From positions 8,578 through 72,577 of the forward strand of contig NZ_JBDPLH010000015.1 of NCBI RefSeq assembly GCF_040187885.1: a stretch of 64,000 nt of DNA. The letters are read 5' to 3'. Below the pieces are notes generated by a model that saw only the letters and a list, made by a program, of their open reading frames with translations, was not told the DNA's origin and made no database searches. Every line of letters begins with the position of its first letter. The first letter of the stretch is position 1. This stretch comes from Roseateles_E cavernae. Lineage in GTDB: Bacteria > Pseudomonadota > Gammaproteobacteria > Burkholderiales > Burkholderiaceae_C. Shown here in pieces: positions 1 to 11,819 of this stretch. The position numbers and the translations under genes are program-made.

Positions 1-775
1 GCTCCAAGGTCACCGGCTTCGGCCCGTGCTGGGCGCAGGCGGCCATGATAGCCGCGCCGGTGCGGGTGCTGCCGGTGAAGGTCATCTTGGCGATGCGCGG
101 GTGGCGGCTCAAGGCGTCGCCGGTGACGCGGCCATCGCCCTGCACGATATTGAAGATGCCGGCCGGCACGCCGGCCTGCGTGGCTAGCTCGGCCAGGCGC
201 AGCACCGAAAACGGCGTCAGCTCCGAGGGTTTGAGCACCACCGCGTTGCCGGCCGCCAGCGCCGCGCCGACCTTCCAGGACACCATCACCAGCGGGAAGT
301 TCCAGGGCGTGATCGCGCCGACCACGCCATAGGGCTCGGTGATGGTCATGCCCAGCTTGTCGCTCTGCGTCGCGGCCACCTCGCCGCCCAGCTTGTCGGC
401 ATACTCGGCGAAAAAGCGCAGGCCCTCGGCCGTGAACGGCAGATCCCAGGCCAGCACGTCCTGCAGTGGCCGGGTCGAGCCGAGCGCCTCCAGCGGCCCC
501 AGCACCGCACCATCGGCCTCGACCAGATCGGCCCAGCGGCGCAGCACGCGGGCGCGCTCGCGCGGCGCCCGGCGGGCCCAGTCGCTGCCGCGCCAGGCGG
601 CCCAGGCGCTCTGCACCGCGCGGTCCACCAGGGCCGCATCACCCAGCGGCAGATCGGCATAGGGCTGGCCGTCGGAGGGGCGGCGCACCTCCAGGCCGCC
701 GGCGCCGCTGACCAACCGGCCATCGAGGTAGTGACCATTGGGCACAGCGATCAGGTCGGGGTCAAATGTTTGCAC
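1..775 (-). CDS. Aldehyde dehydrogenase family protein, N-terminal part (3' end outside window)
   Basis: NAD(P)-dependent oxidation of an aldehyde to the acid. The frame is open for about 258 codons and runs off the left edge. A GTG start at 775 follows AAGGAAG with good spacing and gives VQTFDPDLIAVPNGHYLDG. Family landmarks are the YGVVGAITPWNFP cofactor-pocket motif, the LKPSE segment and the FTGSTRTG Rossmann loop, ending near the general-base Glu region (PVTLE). The catalytic Cys lies outside the window. It is divergent from the GNAT gene at 987. With the aminotransferase and oxidases nearby it may oxidise an amine-derived aldehyde; the substrate is an inference. Confidence 0.88.
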   Translation of the reverse strand, partial: MQTFDPDLIAVPNGHYLDGRLVSGAGGLEVRRPSDGQPYADLPLGDAALVDRAVQSAWAAWRGSDWARRAPRERARVLRRWADLVEADGAVLGPLEALGSTRPLQDVLAWDLPFTAEGLRFFAEYADKLGGEVAATQSDKLGMTITEPYGVVGAITPWNFPLVMVSWKVGAALAAGNAVVLKPSELTPFSVLRLAELATQAGVPAGIFNIVQGDGRVTGDALSRHPRIAKMTFTGSTRTGAAIMAACAQHGPKPVTLE

Positions 776-986
776 GGGCTTCCTTGGGTTCAAATCGGCA
801 GCACCGATGCTAGGCAGGGTGGTACGGAATGTGTTTGCGTAGGCGCTCGGCACAGCGCAGTAAATTGCAAGTCGCGCGGCTCGTACAGCCGAAGCTGCCG
901 AATGGGCCAAAGCAGCAAGATCGTCCTAGCGCCGCGTGGGCAAGCTTGCAACCATGGGGCCACACCCGCGATATGGAGAGAACCCC

Positions 987-1874
987 TTGAGCTACGAATC
1001 CAATGTCGCCGCGATGCCTGCGGCCTCGGCCGATGGCGTCGTGCTGCGCGCGATGCAAGCCGGCGATCTGGAGGCCGCGCACGCGCTGTCGCTGGCCGTG
1101 CACTGGCCGCACCGGCTGGCCGACTGGCAGGCCGCGTTCGCGCTGGGTGGCGGCCTGGTGGCCGAGCGCGACGGCGAGCTGGTCGGCACCACCCTGGTCT
1201 GGCCCTGGGGCCCGGCCCATGCGACGCTGGGCCTGGTCATCGTCGACCCGCGCTGCCAGGGCCGGCGCATCGGCTACCGGCTGATGCAGGCCGCGCTGGC
1301 CCAGCTCGGCGAGGCCTGTTGCGTGCTGCTGCATGCCACCGCCGAGGGCCGCGGCCTCTATGAGCGTCTGGGCTTTGTGCGCACGGGCGAGGTGCGCCAG
1401 CACCAGGGCACCGCCGGTTCGGCGCCGCTGGTGGCGCTGGACGAGGGCTGGCGTCTGCGCCCCTCGGACCACAACGATGTGAGCAGCCTGATCGAGCTCG
1501 ACGCCCAGGCGCGCGGCATGCCGCGCGAGGCCCTGATCACCGAGCTGCTGGGCCACGCGGATACCGTGCTGCTGGACCACGAGGGCCAGGCCCGAGGCTT
1601 CGGCATGCTGCGCCGCTTCGGTCGCGGCCTGATCATCGGCCCGGTCGTCGCGCCCGACGCCGAGGGCGCCAAGGCCTTGATCGCCCATCTGGTGGGCCTG
1701 AGCGCCGGCAAGTTCGTGCGCATCGATGTCGACTTCGACAGCGGCCTGACCGAATGGCTGGAGACCCTGGGCCTGCTGCGCGTCGACGCACCGACCGAGA
1801 TGGTGCGCGGCGGCCCGCTGGCCAAGCGGCCGGAGGCGCGATTGTTCTCGCTGGCCACCCAGGCCCTGGGATGA
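987..1874 (+). CDS. GNAT family N-acetyltransferase with two GNAT-like domains
   Basis: Acetyl-CoA-dependent acyl transfer is expected; the acceptor is unknown. The first GNAT domain covers roughly residues 15-140, with an acetyl-CoA-loop-like stretch (DPRCQGRRIGYRLM) and the terminal LYERLGFVRTGE signature. A second, more degenerate GNAT-like half follows to about residue 290. The chosen TTG start at 987 follows GGAGAG; in-frame ATGs at 936, 954 and 1014 are alternatives. The stop overlaps the start of the next gene (ATGA at 1871), so the two are probably translationally coupled. Confidence 0.8.
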   Translation: MSYESNVAAMPAASADGVVLRAMQAGDLEAAHALSLAVHWPHRLADWQAAFALGGGLVAERDGELVGTTLVWPWGPAHATLGLVIVDPRCQGRRIGYRLMQAALAQLGEACCVLLHATAEGRGLYERLGFVRTGEVRQHQGTAGSAPLVALDEGWRLRPSDHNDVSSLIELDAQARGMPREALITELLGHADTVLLDHEGQARGFGMLRRFGRGLIIGPVVAPDAEGAKALIAHLVGLSAGKFVRIDVDFDSGLTEWLETLGLLRVDAPTEMVRGGPLAKRPEARLFSLATQALG

Positions 1875-2806
1875 GCGCCTTCGTCTACAAGGCCGACCCG
1901 GTGCGCGGCCGGGTCTGGGCCGAGATCTTTGCGCGCCAGGCCGGGCCGCAGCTCGACTTCCGCCTCTGGCCCGAGATCGGCGATCCGGCCGAGGTGCATT
2001 ACCTGGCCGCCTGGGAGCCGCCGGCCGATATCCGCGCCACCTTCCCGAATCTCAGGGTCTTGTTCTCCTCGGGCGCTGGTGTCGACCAGTTCAAGTTCGA
2101 TCAGCTGCCTGCCGACCTGCCCATCGTGCGCATGGTCGAGCCCGGCATCATCCAGGGCATGGTCGAGTACGTCAGCTGGGCCGTGCTGAGCCTGCACCGT
2201 GACATGCCCAGCTATCAGCGCCAGCAGCGCGAGCACAGCCGCTGGATGCCTATCCAGGTGCGGCCAGCGGCCAAGCGCCGCGTCGGCGTGCTGGGCCTGG
2301 GCTCGCTGGGCCAGGCGGTGCTGGGCCAGCTGCGCAATTTCGGCTTCGACTGCGCCGGCTGGAGCCGCTCGCGCCACGTGGTCGACGGCGTGCAGTGCTT
2401 TGCCGGCGCCGAGGAGCTGGGCGCTTTTCTGGGCCGCAGCGAGCTGCTGATCTGCCTGCTGCCGCTGACCGAGGCGACGCGCGGCTTCCTGAACGCCGAG
2501 CTGTTCGCCCAGCTGCCGGCCGGCGCCAGCCTCATCCATGTGGGCCGCGGCCCGCAACTGATCGATGCCGACCTGCTGGCCGCGCTGGCCAGCGGCCGGC
2601 TCAAGCACGCCATCCTCGATGTCACCGACCCCGAGCCCCTGCCCTCCTCTCACGCCTTCTGGCAGCACCCGCAAATCTGGCTGACGCCCCATATCGCCAG
2701 CATGACGCAGCCGGAGACGGCGGCGGAGGTGGTGCTGGAGAACATCAGGCGGTTTGAGGCGGGCGAGGAGATGGTGGGGCTGGTGGATCGGGGCTTGGGG
2801 TACTGA
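1871..2806 (+). CDS. 2-hydroxyacid dehydrogenase, glyoxylate/hydroxypyruvate reductase A type
   Basis: NAD(P)H-dependent reduction of 2-oxo acids such as glyoxylate or hydroxypyruvate, in the cytoplasm. The 311 residues match the GhrA length. The nucleotide-binding motif VGVLGLGSLGQAV lies near residues 138-150, and the family signature LLPLTEATRGFLN is followed by HVGRGPQL, the LDVTDPEPLP segment and the catalytic-His region TPHIAS. The start shares ATGA with the upstream GNAT stop. Confidence 0.88.
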   Translation: MSAFVYKADPVRGRVWAEIFARQAGPQLDFRLWPEIGDPAEVHYLAAWEPPADIRATFPNLRVLFSSGAGVDQFKFDQLPADLPIVRMVEPGIIQGMVEYVSWAVLSLHRDMPSYQRQQREHSRWMPIQVRPAAKRRVGVLGLGSLGQAVLGQLRNFGFDCAGWSRSRHVVDGVQCFAGAEELGAFLGRSELLICLLPLTEATRGFLNAELFAQLPAGASLIHVGRGPQLIDADLLAALASGRLKHAILDVTDPEPLPSSHAFWQHPQIWLTPHIASMTQPETAAEVVLENIRRFEAGEEMVGLVDRGLGY

Positions 2807-2957
2807 GTCACTGCGCATCAGCCCGGCAGAATCTTCTGCCGTCCCCACCCCAATAACAGCGCGGCCGGCCTCGTCGCGGCCCCGATTGCAGCACCACCCG
2901 CTGTGCCTCCCGCCCTAAGCTGGAGCCTCTTCAAGACGATGAATGGAAGAGCGCCCC

Positions 2958-4361
2958 ATGCAGTCCCACGCACGCCCCGGCAAGCAAAATCTCGACGCGT
3001 TGATCGCCCTCGACCGCGCGCATCTGATCCATCCGGTCGCACCCTGGCGCAAGCATGAGCAGCGCGGCGTCACGGTGCTGGAGTCGGGCCAAGGCGCCTG
3101 GCTGACGGACGCCAGCGGTCACCAGCTGCTCGACGCTTTCGCCGGCCTGTGGTGCGTCAATATCGGCTACGGGCATGAGAGCGTGGTTCAGGCCGCGGCC
3201 GAGCAGATGCGCAAGCTGCCCTATGCCACCGGCTACTTCCACTTCGGCAGCGAACCGGCCATCCGGCTGGCCGACAAGCTGGTGCAGATCACCCCCGCCT
3301 CGCTGACGCGCGTCTACCTGACCCTGGGCGGCTCGGAGGCCATCGACGCGGCGATCCGGCTGATCACGCAGTACTACAACAACACGGGCCGGCCGAGCAA
3401 GAAGCACTTCATCGCGCTGGAGCGCGGCTATCACGGATCCTCGTCCACCGGCGCGGGGCTGACGGCGCTGCCGGCCTTCCACCGCGGCTTCGACATGCCG
3501 CTGCCGACCCAGCACTACATCGCCTCGCCGTATCGCTACCGCAGCGGCCTGGACGAGGCCGGCCAGATCGCCGCCTCGGTGGCGGCGCTGCGCGTCAAGG
3601 TGGCCGAGTTGGGCGCCGACAACGTGGCGGCCTTCTTCTGCGAGCCTATCCAGGGCTCCGGCGGCGTGATCGTGCCGCCCAAAGGCTGGCTGAAGGCAAT
3701 GAGCGAGGCGGCGCGCGCACTGGACATCCTCTTCGTCGTCGACGAGGTGATCACCGGCTTCGGCCGCACCGGGCCTATGTTCGCCTGCGAGGCCGAGGGC
3801 GTGCAGCCCGATCTGATGACACTGGCCAAGGGCCTGACGGCCGGCTATGCGCCGATGGGCGCGATGCTGATGTCCGAGCAGGTCTATGCCGGTATCGCCG
3901 ACGGTGCGCCGGCCGGCGCGCTGATCGGCCATGGCGCCACCTACTCGGCCCACCCGGTCAGCGCGGCCGTCGCGCTGGAGGTGATGCGCCTGTACGAGGA
4001 GGGCGGCATCCTGGCCAACGGGCAAAACGTGGCCCCGCATTTCGCCGCCGTGCTGGATGGCTTGCGCGATCACCCGCTGGTCGGCGACTCGCGCCACCGC
4101 GGTCTGCTGGGCGCGCTGGAACTGGTCAGCGACAAGACCGGCAAGCGCGGCTTCGACCCGGCGCTCGGCCTGTCGGACCGGCTGTTCGAGACCGGCTACC
4201 GCAACGGCCTGGTGTTCCGCTCCTTCGGCGACCACATCCTCGGCTTCGCGCCGGCGCTGTGCTTCAGCGAGGACGAGTTCGCCATCATGGCCCAGCGGCT
4301 GAAGAAAACGCTGGACGAGATCCTGGCCGCGCCCGATGTGCGCGCCGCGCTGAAGTCCTGA
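2958..4361 (+). CDS. Class III (omega) aminotransferase, PLP-dependent
   Basis: Moves an amino group from an amine or omega-amino acid to an oxo-acid acceptor, using PLP. Class III motifs are clear: FFCEPIQGSGG, LFVVDEVITGFGRTG and TLAKGLTAGY with the PLP Lys at about residue 291. The protein has 467 residues, normal for the family. ATG 2958 is preferred because GGAAGAG precedes it; ATG 2943 is in frame five codons earlier. It lies just upstream of an Lrp-type regulator and a three-subunit FAD dehydrogenase, which suggests amine or amino-acid catabolism (putrescine-, beta-alanine- or opine-like). The substrate cannot be read from the sequence. Confidence 0.9.
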   Translation: MQSHARPGKQNLDALIALDRAHLIHPVAPWRKHEQRGVTVLESGQGAWLTDASGHQLLDAFAGLWCVNIGYGHESVVQAAAEQMRKLPYATGYFHFGSEPAIRLADKLVQITPASLTRVYLTLGGSEAIDAAIRLITQYYNNTGRPSKKHFIALERGYHGSSSTGAGLTALPAFHRGFDMPLPTQHYIASPYRYRSGLDEAGQIAASVAALRVKVAELGADNVAAFFCEPIQGSGGVIVPPKGWLKAMSEAARALDILFVVDEVITGFGRTGPMFACEAEGVQPDLMTLAKGLTAGYAPMGAMLMSEQVYAGIADGAPAGALIGHGATYSAHPVSAAVALEVMRLYEEGGILANGQNVAPHFAAVLDGLRDHPLVGDSRHRGLLGALELVSDKTGKRGFDPALGLSDRLFETGYRNGLVFRSFGDHILGFAPALCFSEDEFAIMAQRLKKTLDEILAAPDVRAALKS

Positions 4362-4455
4362 CCGACGCAGACCCAGGTCGAGTAGAAGGACTTACTTCGC
4401 GCGAACGCCGTCGACGCAAAATCAAACCGTTCCTGGACTTTGTGACGAGTACACC

Positions 4456-4947
4456 GTGGGCCCACTCAAGCTTGATCGTCTCGACCTGCGCATCCTCAGC
4501 CAGCTGCAGAAAAACGGCCGCATCACCAATGTCGACCTGGCCGACGCCGTCGGCCTGTCGCCCAGCCCCTGCCTGATCCGCGTCAAGCGGCTGGAGCAGG
4601 CCGGTTACATCGCCGGTTATGGCGCGCAGCTGCGCCTGGAAAAGCTCGGTGATACCTTGACCGTGTTCACCGAGGTGACGCTGTCGGACCACCACCGCGA
4701 GGACTTCGTGCGCTTCGAGGCGGCGATCCGCGAGGTCGACGAGATCATCGAATGCCATCTGGTCAGCGGCGGCTACGACTATCTGCTGAAGTTCACGACG
4801 CGCGGCGTCAACCACTACCAATCCATCATCGAGACCCTGCTGGAACGCAATATCGGCATCGAGAAGTACTTCAGCTTCATCGTCATCAAGTCCCCCTTCA
4901 TCAAGAACCACTACCCGATCGAGCGCCTGTTCCCGCCGACGCTCTGA
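4456..4947 (+). CDS. Lrp/AsnC family transcriptional regulator
   Basis: A feast/famine regulator of 163 residues. It has an N-terminal winged helix-turn-helix (LDRLDLRILSQLQKNGRI, then LADAVGLSPSPCLIRVKRLE) and a C-terminal RAM/ligand-binding domain (ECHLVSGGYDYLLKF). The start is GTG at 4456. Placed between the aminotransferase and the FAD dehydrogenase genes, it is the obvious local regulator and probably senses the amino acid being degraded, by family analogy to PutR/BkdR-type proteins. Confidence 0.92.
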   Translation: MGPLKLDRLDLRILSQLQKNGRITNVDLADAVGLSPSPCLIRVKRLEQAGYIAGYGAQLRLEKLGDTLTVFTEVTLSDHHREDFVRFEAAIREVDEIIECHLVSGGYDYLLKFTTRGVNHYQSIIETLLERNIGIEKYFSFIVIKSPFIKNHYPIERLFPPTL

Positions 4948-4959
4948 TCGCCCCATGCC

Positions 4960-5325
4960 ATGAGTGAACCCCTCCCCACGGCCGGCGCGCCGCGTTTTGT
5001 GCGCCTGGCCGAAACCGGCCGCGCGCCGGTCAGCCTGCGCATCGACGGCCAGCCGGCCCAGGCGCTGCAGGGCGACAGCCTGCTGGTCGCGCTCTTGAGC
5101 CAGCGGCGCAGCCTGCGGCGCTCGGAGTTCGGCGAGGGCGAGGCGCGCGCCGGCTTCTGCCTGATGGGGGCCTGCCAGGACTGCTGGGTCTGGGACGAGA
5201 CGGGGCAGCGTCTGCGCGCCTGCTCGACGCCGGTGCTGGAGGGCATGGCCGTGCGCACCGCGCCGCCCGCCCACCACTGGCCGGCCACGCCGGACCTGAA
5301 GATCGTGCAGGAGCGCCAGGCATGA
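4960..5325 (+). CDS. [2Fe-2S]-binding subunit of an HcnA/opine-oxidase-like dehydrogenase
   Basis: A small electron-transfer subunit of 121 residues with the Fer2_4 fold. The cluster ligands are Cys67, Cys72, Cys75 and Cys88 (GFCLMGACQDC, then RACSTP). Proteins of this kind pair with two FAD subunits in hydrogen cyanide synthase HcnABC, in octopine/nopaline oxidases and in D-hydroxyproline dehydrogenase. The stop overlaps the next start by four bases, supporting a fixed stoichiometry complex. Confidence 0.88.
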   Translation: MSEPLPTAGAPRFVRLAETGRAPVSLRIDGQPAQALQGDSLLVALLSQRRSLRRSEFGEGEARAGFCLMGACQDCWVWDETGQRLRACSTPVLEGMAVRTAPPAHHWPATPDLKIVQERQA

Positions 5326-6731
5326 GCGGACGAGACACTCCCCGCGTGATCGTCGTCGGCAGCGGGCCGGCCGGCGTGCGCGCCGCCGAGGCCTTGGTGC
5401 AGGCGGGCCTGCGGCCCGTCGTCGTCGACGAGGGCAGCCGCAGCGGCGGCCAGATCTATCGGCGCCAGCCGCAAGGCTTCAAGCGCGGCTACGAGCAGCT
5501 CTACGGCAGCGAGGCGGCCAAGGCGCAAGCCCTGCACGGCCGCTTCGACGCGCTGCTGCGCGACAAGCAGATCGACTACCGGCCCGACACGCTGGCCTGG
5601 AACGTCACGGCGCGGCAGCTGCACACGGTGCAGCCGGCCAGCGGCGAGACGGCCGAGCTCGATTTCGATGCACTGATCGTCTGCTCCGGCGCGACCGACC
5701 GGCTGATGCCGGTGCCCGGCTGGCAGTACGCCGGCTGCTACAGCCTGGGTGCCGCACAGATCGCGCTGAAAGCCCAGGCCTGCAGCATCGGCTCGCGGGT
5801 GGTTTTCATGGGTAGCGGCCCGCTGCTGTATCTGGTGGCCTCGCAGTATGTGAAGGCCGGCGCCACGGTGGCGGCGGTGCTGGACACCTCATCCGCGCTG
5901 CCGCCGCTGAAAGCCTTGCGCGGGCTACTGAGCCGGCCGCGCCTGCTGTGGATAGGCTTGCAGCTGAAGTCGCAGCTCCGGCGTGCCGGCGTGAGCTTGC
6001 TGAACGGCGTGACGCCGCTGCAGATCGAGGGCAGCGCCGCGACCGGCGTCAGTGGCGTGCGCGTGCGCGACGCGCAGGGCCGCGAGCAGCGCTTCGAGGC
6101 CGATGCGGTGGGCCTGGGCTGGCATCTGCGTGCCGAATCGCAGCTGGCCGATATCGCGCGCTGCGAGTTTGTGTTCGACCCGCTGAGCCGGCAATGGTTG
6201 CCGCGCATCGATGCCGACGGCCGCAGCAGCACGCCGGGCGTCTATCTGGCCGGCGATGGCGTGCGCATCCTCGGCGCCGACGGGGCCGAGGCCGCCGGCC
6301 GGCTGGCCGCGCTGGCGGCGCTGAACGATCTTCAGCAGAGCGCCGGCCGCCAGCTGTTCGAGACCGAGCAGGGGGCCTTGCGCACGACGCTGCAGACCAT
6401 GGACCAGTTCCGCCAGGGCCTGACCCAGGCCTTCCCCTGGCCGCAGCAGCTGGCGGCGACGCTGCCGGATGAGGCGGTGGTGTGCCGCTGCGAGAGCGTC
6501 AGCGCCGGCGAGCTGCGCCGCTGTGTGCGCGAGCTGGGCAGCCAGGAAGTGAACCGCGCCAAGGCCTTCAGCCGCGTCGGCATGGGGCGCTGCCAGGGCC
6601 GCTTCTGCGGCCATGCGGCGGCCGAAGTGATTGCGGCCGAGGCCCGCATCCCGGTCGAGCAGGTCGGCCGCCTGCGCGGCCAGGCACCGGTCAAGCCGCT
6701 GTTGATGAGTGCGCGCGAGGTGCAAGCATGA
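5322..6731 (+). CDS. FAD/NAD(P)-dependent oxidoreductase subunit with C-terminal BFD-like [2Fe-2S] domain (HcnB/OoxA-like)
   Basis: The 469-residue middle subunit of the three-part dehydrogenase. An N-terminal FAD dinucleotide fold (IVVGSGPAGVRAAEAL) is followed by a second nucleotide-binding region (VVFMGSGPLLYLVA). The C-terminal domain carries Cys388, Cys390, Cys424 and Cys429 (VVCRCESV, then GRCQGRFCG), the BFD-type [2Fe-2S] arrangement. It overlaps both neighbours by ATGA. In known relatives this subunit and the small ferredoxin-like subunit relay electrons from the DadA-like subunit. Confidence 0.9.
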   Translation: MSGRDTPRVIVVGSGPAGVRAAEALVQAGLRPVVVDEGSRSGGQIYRRQPQGFKRGYEQLYGSEAAKAQALHGRFDALLRDKQIDYRPDTLAWNVTARQLHTVQPASGETAELDFDALIVCSGATDRLMPVPGWQYAGCYSLGAAQIALKAQACSIGSRVVFMGSGPLLYLVASQYVKAGATVAAVLDTSSALPPLKALRGLLSRPRLLWIGLQLKSQLRRAGVSLLNGVTPLQIEGSAATGVSGVRVRDAQGREQRFEADAVGLGWHLRAESQLADIARCEFVFDPLSRQWLPRIDADGRSSTPGVYLAGDGVRILGADGAEAAGRLAALAALNDLQQSAGRQLFETEQGALRTTLQTMDQFRQGLTQAFPWPQQLAATLPDEAVVCRCESVSAGELRRCVRELGSQEVNRAKAFSRVGMGRCQGRFCGHAAAEVIAAEARIPVEQVGRLRGQAPVKPLLMSAREVQA

Positions 6732-7868
6732 GCGCCGGCAAGATCGAACGCAGCGATGTGCTGGTCATCGGCGGCGGCCTGATGGGCACGACCACCGCCT
6801 TCTTCCTGCGCCAGCAGCATGGGCTGAGCGTCACCTTGCTGGAGCGCGAACTGATCGGCCGCCAGGCCAGCGGCACCAATTTCGGCAATGTGCGCCGCCA
6901 GGGTCGCGATCTGGCACAGATGCCGCTGGCCAACCGCGCCCGCGCGGTCTGGGGCCGGGTCAAGGAGCTGCTGGGCGAGGACCTGGAGTTCGTGCCCTAC
7001 GGCCATCTGCGCGTCTGCTACACCGAGAAGCAGGCCGAGGTGATCGCCCAGCACGCCAGGGATGTGAAGCCCCTGGGGCTGGACCTGGAGATCTTCAACG
7101 CCGAGGGCCTGCGCAAGCGCTGGGGCATCTTCAGCCCCGAGGTGGTGGCCGGCTCGCTGTCGCCGGTCGACGGTCATGCGAATCCGCGCATTGCCGGCCC
7201 GGCCTTCGGCCGTGCGGCCCGCCGTCATGGCGCGGCCATCCATGAACACAGCGAGGTCGCCCACATCGAGCGCGACGGCGCGGGCGGCGATTTCATCGCC
7301 CACACCACCGACGGTCGCCAGTACCGCGCGGCCCAGCTGCTGCTGACCAGCGGCGCCTGGTCGGGCCGCTTCGCCGAGGCCTTCGGCGAGCCGGTGCCGC
7401 TGGAGGCGCGCGGGCCGCAGATGGGGGTCACCGAGCCACTGCCCTATGCGATAGCCCCGTCGATCGGCCTGTCCTCGCCGATCGAGACCGAGGGCCTGTA
7501 CTTCCGCCAGATCGCGCGCGGCAATATCGTCTTCGGCGGCGGGCTCAAGGGCCCGGCCGATGCCCAGCAGATCCGTGCCTACTCCAAGCCCGACAACCAG
7601 CTGCGCCAGCTGCGTGAGCTGCGCCGCTTCGTGCCGGCCTTCGCGAATGTGCAGCTGCTGCGCGTCTGGAGCGGCATCGAGGGCTACACGGCCGACTGGG
7701 CCCCGGTGCTCGGGCCGAGCGCGCGCGTGGCCGGCCTGCACTACGCCTTCGGCTTCAACGGCGAAGGCTTCGCGATCAGCCCTGGCGTCGGCGAGGTGAT
7801 GGCCGAACTGCTGGCGACGGGGCAGACCTCGACGCCGATCGAGACCTTCAGCATCGGCCGCTTCTCCG

Positions 7869-7879
<11 letters not shown>
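6728..7879 (+). CDS. FAD-dependent oxidoreductase, DadA/glycine-oxidase type (HcnC/OoxB-like)
   Basis: The presumed catalytic subunit, oxidising an amine, imino acid or opine. It has 383 residues. The FAD-binding GGGLMG motif is at residues 15-20 and is followed by a DAO-type fold; the C-terminal FAD contact is HYAFGFNGEGFAISPGVG. The ATG at 6728 overlaps the previous stop (ATGA). Its 3' end overlaps the convergent molybdopterin-subunit gene by 11 bp. Together with the aminotransferase it suggests a pathway taking an N-substituted amino acid to an aldehyde. Confidence 0.9.
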
Positions 7880-10171
<2,292 letters not shown>

Positions 10172-10175
<4 letters not shown>

Positions 10176-10639
10176 GCGGCGTCTCCCGGCAGGCCGGCGG
10201 CGCTCTTGATCGCGCTGCGGATGCGGGTGTAGGTGCCGCAGCGGCAGAGGTTGCCGCTCATCGCCGCGTCGATGTCGGCGTCGCTGGGCTTGGGCTTGCG
10301 CTGCAGCAAGGCGGTCGCGCTCATGATCTGCCCGGCCTGACAGTAGCCGCATTGCGGCACGCCCAGCTTGACCCAGGCGGCCTGCACGGCCTTGCCCTGG
10401 CGCGAGGCGCCGACGCCCTCGATGGTGGTGATGCGCTTGCCGCTCGCGGCCGACAGCGGCGTCTGGCAGGCCCGCACCGGCTCGCCGTTCAGATGCACGG
10501 TGCAGGCGCCGCACAGGGCCAGGCCGCAGCCGTACTTGGTGCCGGTCATCCCGAGGTGATCGCGCAACACCCACAGCAGCGGCGTGTCCTCGGCCGCATC
10601 GACGCTGAGCGTCTGTCCATTGATTTGCAAGCTGGCCAT
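10172..10639 (-). CDS. [2Fe-2S] subunit, isoquinoline 1-oxidoreductase alpha type
   Basis: Small electron-transfer subunit (155 residues) of the molybdenum hydroxylase. The plant-type cluster is bound by Cys38, Cys43, Cys46 and Cys58 (YGCGLALCGAC, then RAC). The second cluster uses Cys97, Cys100, Cys132 and Cys134 (QCGYC, then LCRCG). The start at 10639 follows GGAGAGT. It lacks a signal of its own and is presumably exported by piggy-backing on the Tat signal of the large subunit, as proposed for other IorAB enzymes. Confidence 0.92.
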
Positions 10640-10902
10640 CGCACTCTCCATCCAAGAAGCTGTTGATCCGCAAGCGCCTTCCGCGCGACGCATCTTGCGC
10701 CCGGCCAGGGGGCTTTTGCAATGGCTTTCGAACGCGCGGCCAAGCTGGTGCAGGAAACCGCACCACGGGCGCACAGCGCGCACCAGCCGGCGCCTTTCAG
10801 CAGCCCATGCCGTGCAGCACCACCGATTTCAACTGAAGATTGCGTGCACACCCCTGCAAACGGCAGGGGCTGCGCGGGGGCGAATTTCATAATCCAGCCA
10901 CG

Positions 10903-11298
10903 ATGATTCGCCGCTCATCACCATCCCCTCACTTGATCGCGCTGCTGCTGCTCGCGATGCTGTTGAACTGGGTGGGCAGCGCCTATCACCACCACTGCCA
11001 CGGTTCGCTGAGCTTTGCCGGCAGCCTGGCCTCGACCCAGGAGGCCGAGGCTTTCGACACGGCCTTTGCCGAGGAGCTGGCACTGGTCAGCCCCGAGCAG
11101 AACGGCAGCTACGGCGCTGCGCCGCTGAGCCACCACTTCGGCGTCGATGGCTGCCTGGCCAGCGCCGGGCCATTGCCCGCCAGCGTCATCGGCCCGCAGA
11201 TGGTCCCCGGCTCGGAACCCCCGCTGGTCGCCGCCGAGGCCACGCCTGCCGCGCCCTTCATCGAAGGCCTGCGCCGCCCTCCCAAGGCCCGGGCCTGA
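10903..11298 (+). CDS. Small secreted or membrane-anchored protein with His cluster, function unknown
   Basis: A 131-residue protein beginning with a basic, strongly hydrophobic signal/anchor (about residues 10-28). The segment AYHHHCHG follows directly, placing a metal-ligand-rich patch on the periplasmic side. The rest is low-complexity Ala/Pro-rich. I do not recognise a family; its position ahead of a TonB receptor recalls DUF2946-type genes, but the typical C-terminal Cys pair is absent. A CATAAT box lies just upstream of the ATG and could be a -10. Probably the first gene of the operon running to 15982. Confidence 0.6.
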   Translation: MIRRSSPSPHLIALLLLAMLLNWVGSAYHHHCHGSLSFAGSLASTQEAEAFDTAFAEELALVSPEQNGSYGAAPLSHHFGVDGCLASAGPLPASVIGPQMVPGSEPPLVAAEATPAAPFIEGLRRPPKARA

Positions 11299-11372
11299 TC
11301 CCTCGCCCCCGCGCGCGGGTTGGCGGCGTTCGCTCGCCCCTGCGCCGCTCCCCCTCTTGGAGACCAAAGACG

Positions 11373-11759
11373 ATGAACCCCTATCGTTTCAGCAAGGCCC
11401 TGGCCGCGCTGTGCCTCGCCTCCGCAGGCACGCTGGCCCTCGCCCACGGCGACACCGCGCCCAAGCACGGCGGCGTCGTGCAGGTGGCCAACGAAATCAG
11501 CTTCGAGCTGGTGGCGGGGCTTGACAGCTCTGCCATGCTGTATCTGGAAGACCATGGCCAGGCGCTGGACACCGTCGGCTTCAGCGGCAAATTGAGCGTG
11601 CTGAACAAGGACGGTGTGAAGACCAGCGCGCCGCTGACACCGGCCGGTGCCAACGCCCTGGTGGCCAAGGGTCTGACGCTCACCGCCGGCGCCAAGGCGG
11701 TGGCCGTGATCACCACACCGCAAAACCTGACCCTCGCGCTGCGTTTCACGCTGCGCTGA
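11373..11759 (+). CDS. Periplasmic protein with N-terminal His motif, function unknown
   Basis: A 128-residue protein with a classical signal peptide cut near ALAHG, so the mature protein would start at or near HGDTAPKHGG. A His at a mature N-terminus with a second nearby can form a copper or other metal site; that is an inference. The remainder looks like a small beta-rich domain (VANEISFELVAG, then ALRFTLR). TTGGAG precedes the start. It sits between the small His-cluster protein and the TonB receptor and is probably co-transcribed. Confidence 0.65.
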   Translation: MNPYRFSKALAALCLASAGTLALAHGDTAPKHGGVVQVANEISFELVAGLDSSAMLYLEDHGQALDTVGFSGKLSVLNKDGVKTSAPLTPAGANALVAKGLTLTAGAKAVAVITTPQNLTLALRFTLR

Positions 11760-11819
11760 GGCGCCGCTGTGCCCGCTTCTGCTTCGGATTCAAAGAAAAG
11801 TTCAATCAAGGAACCCACC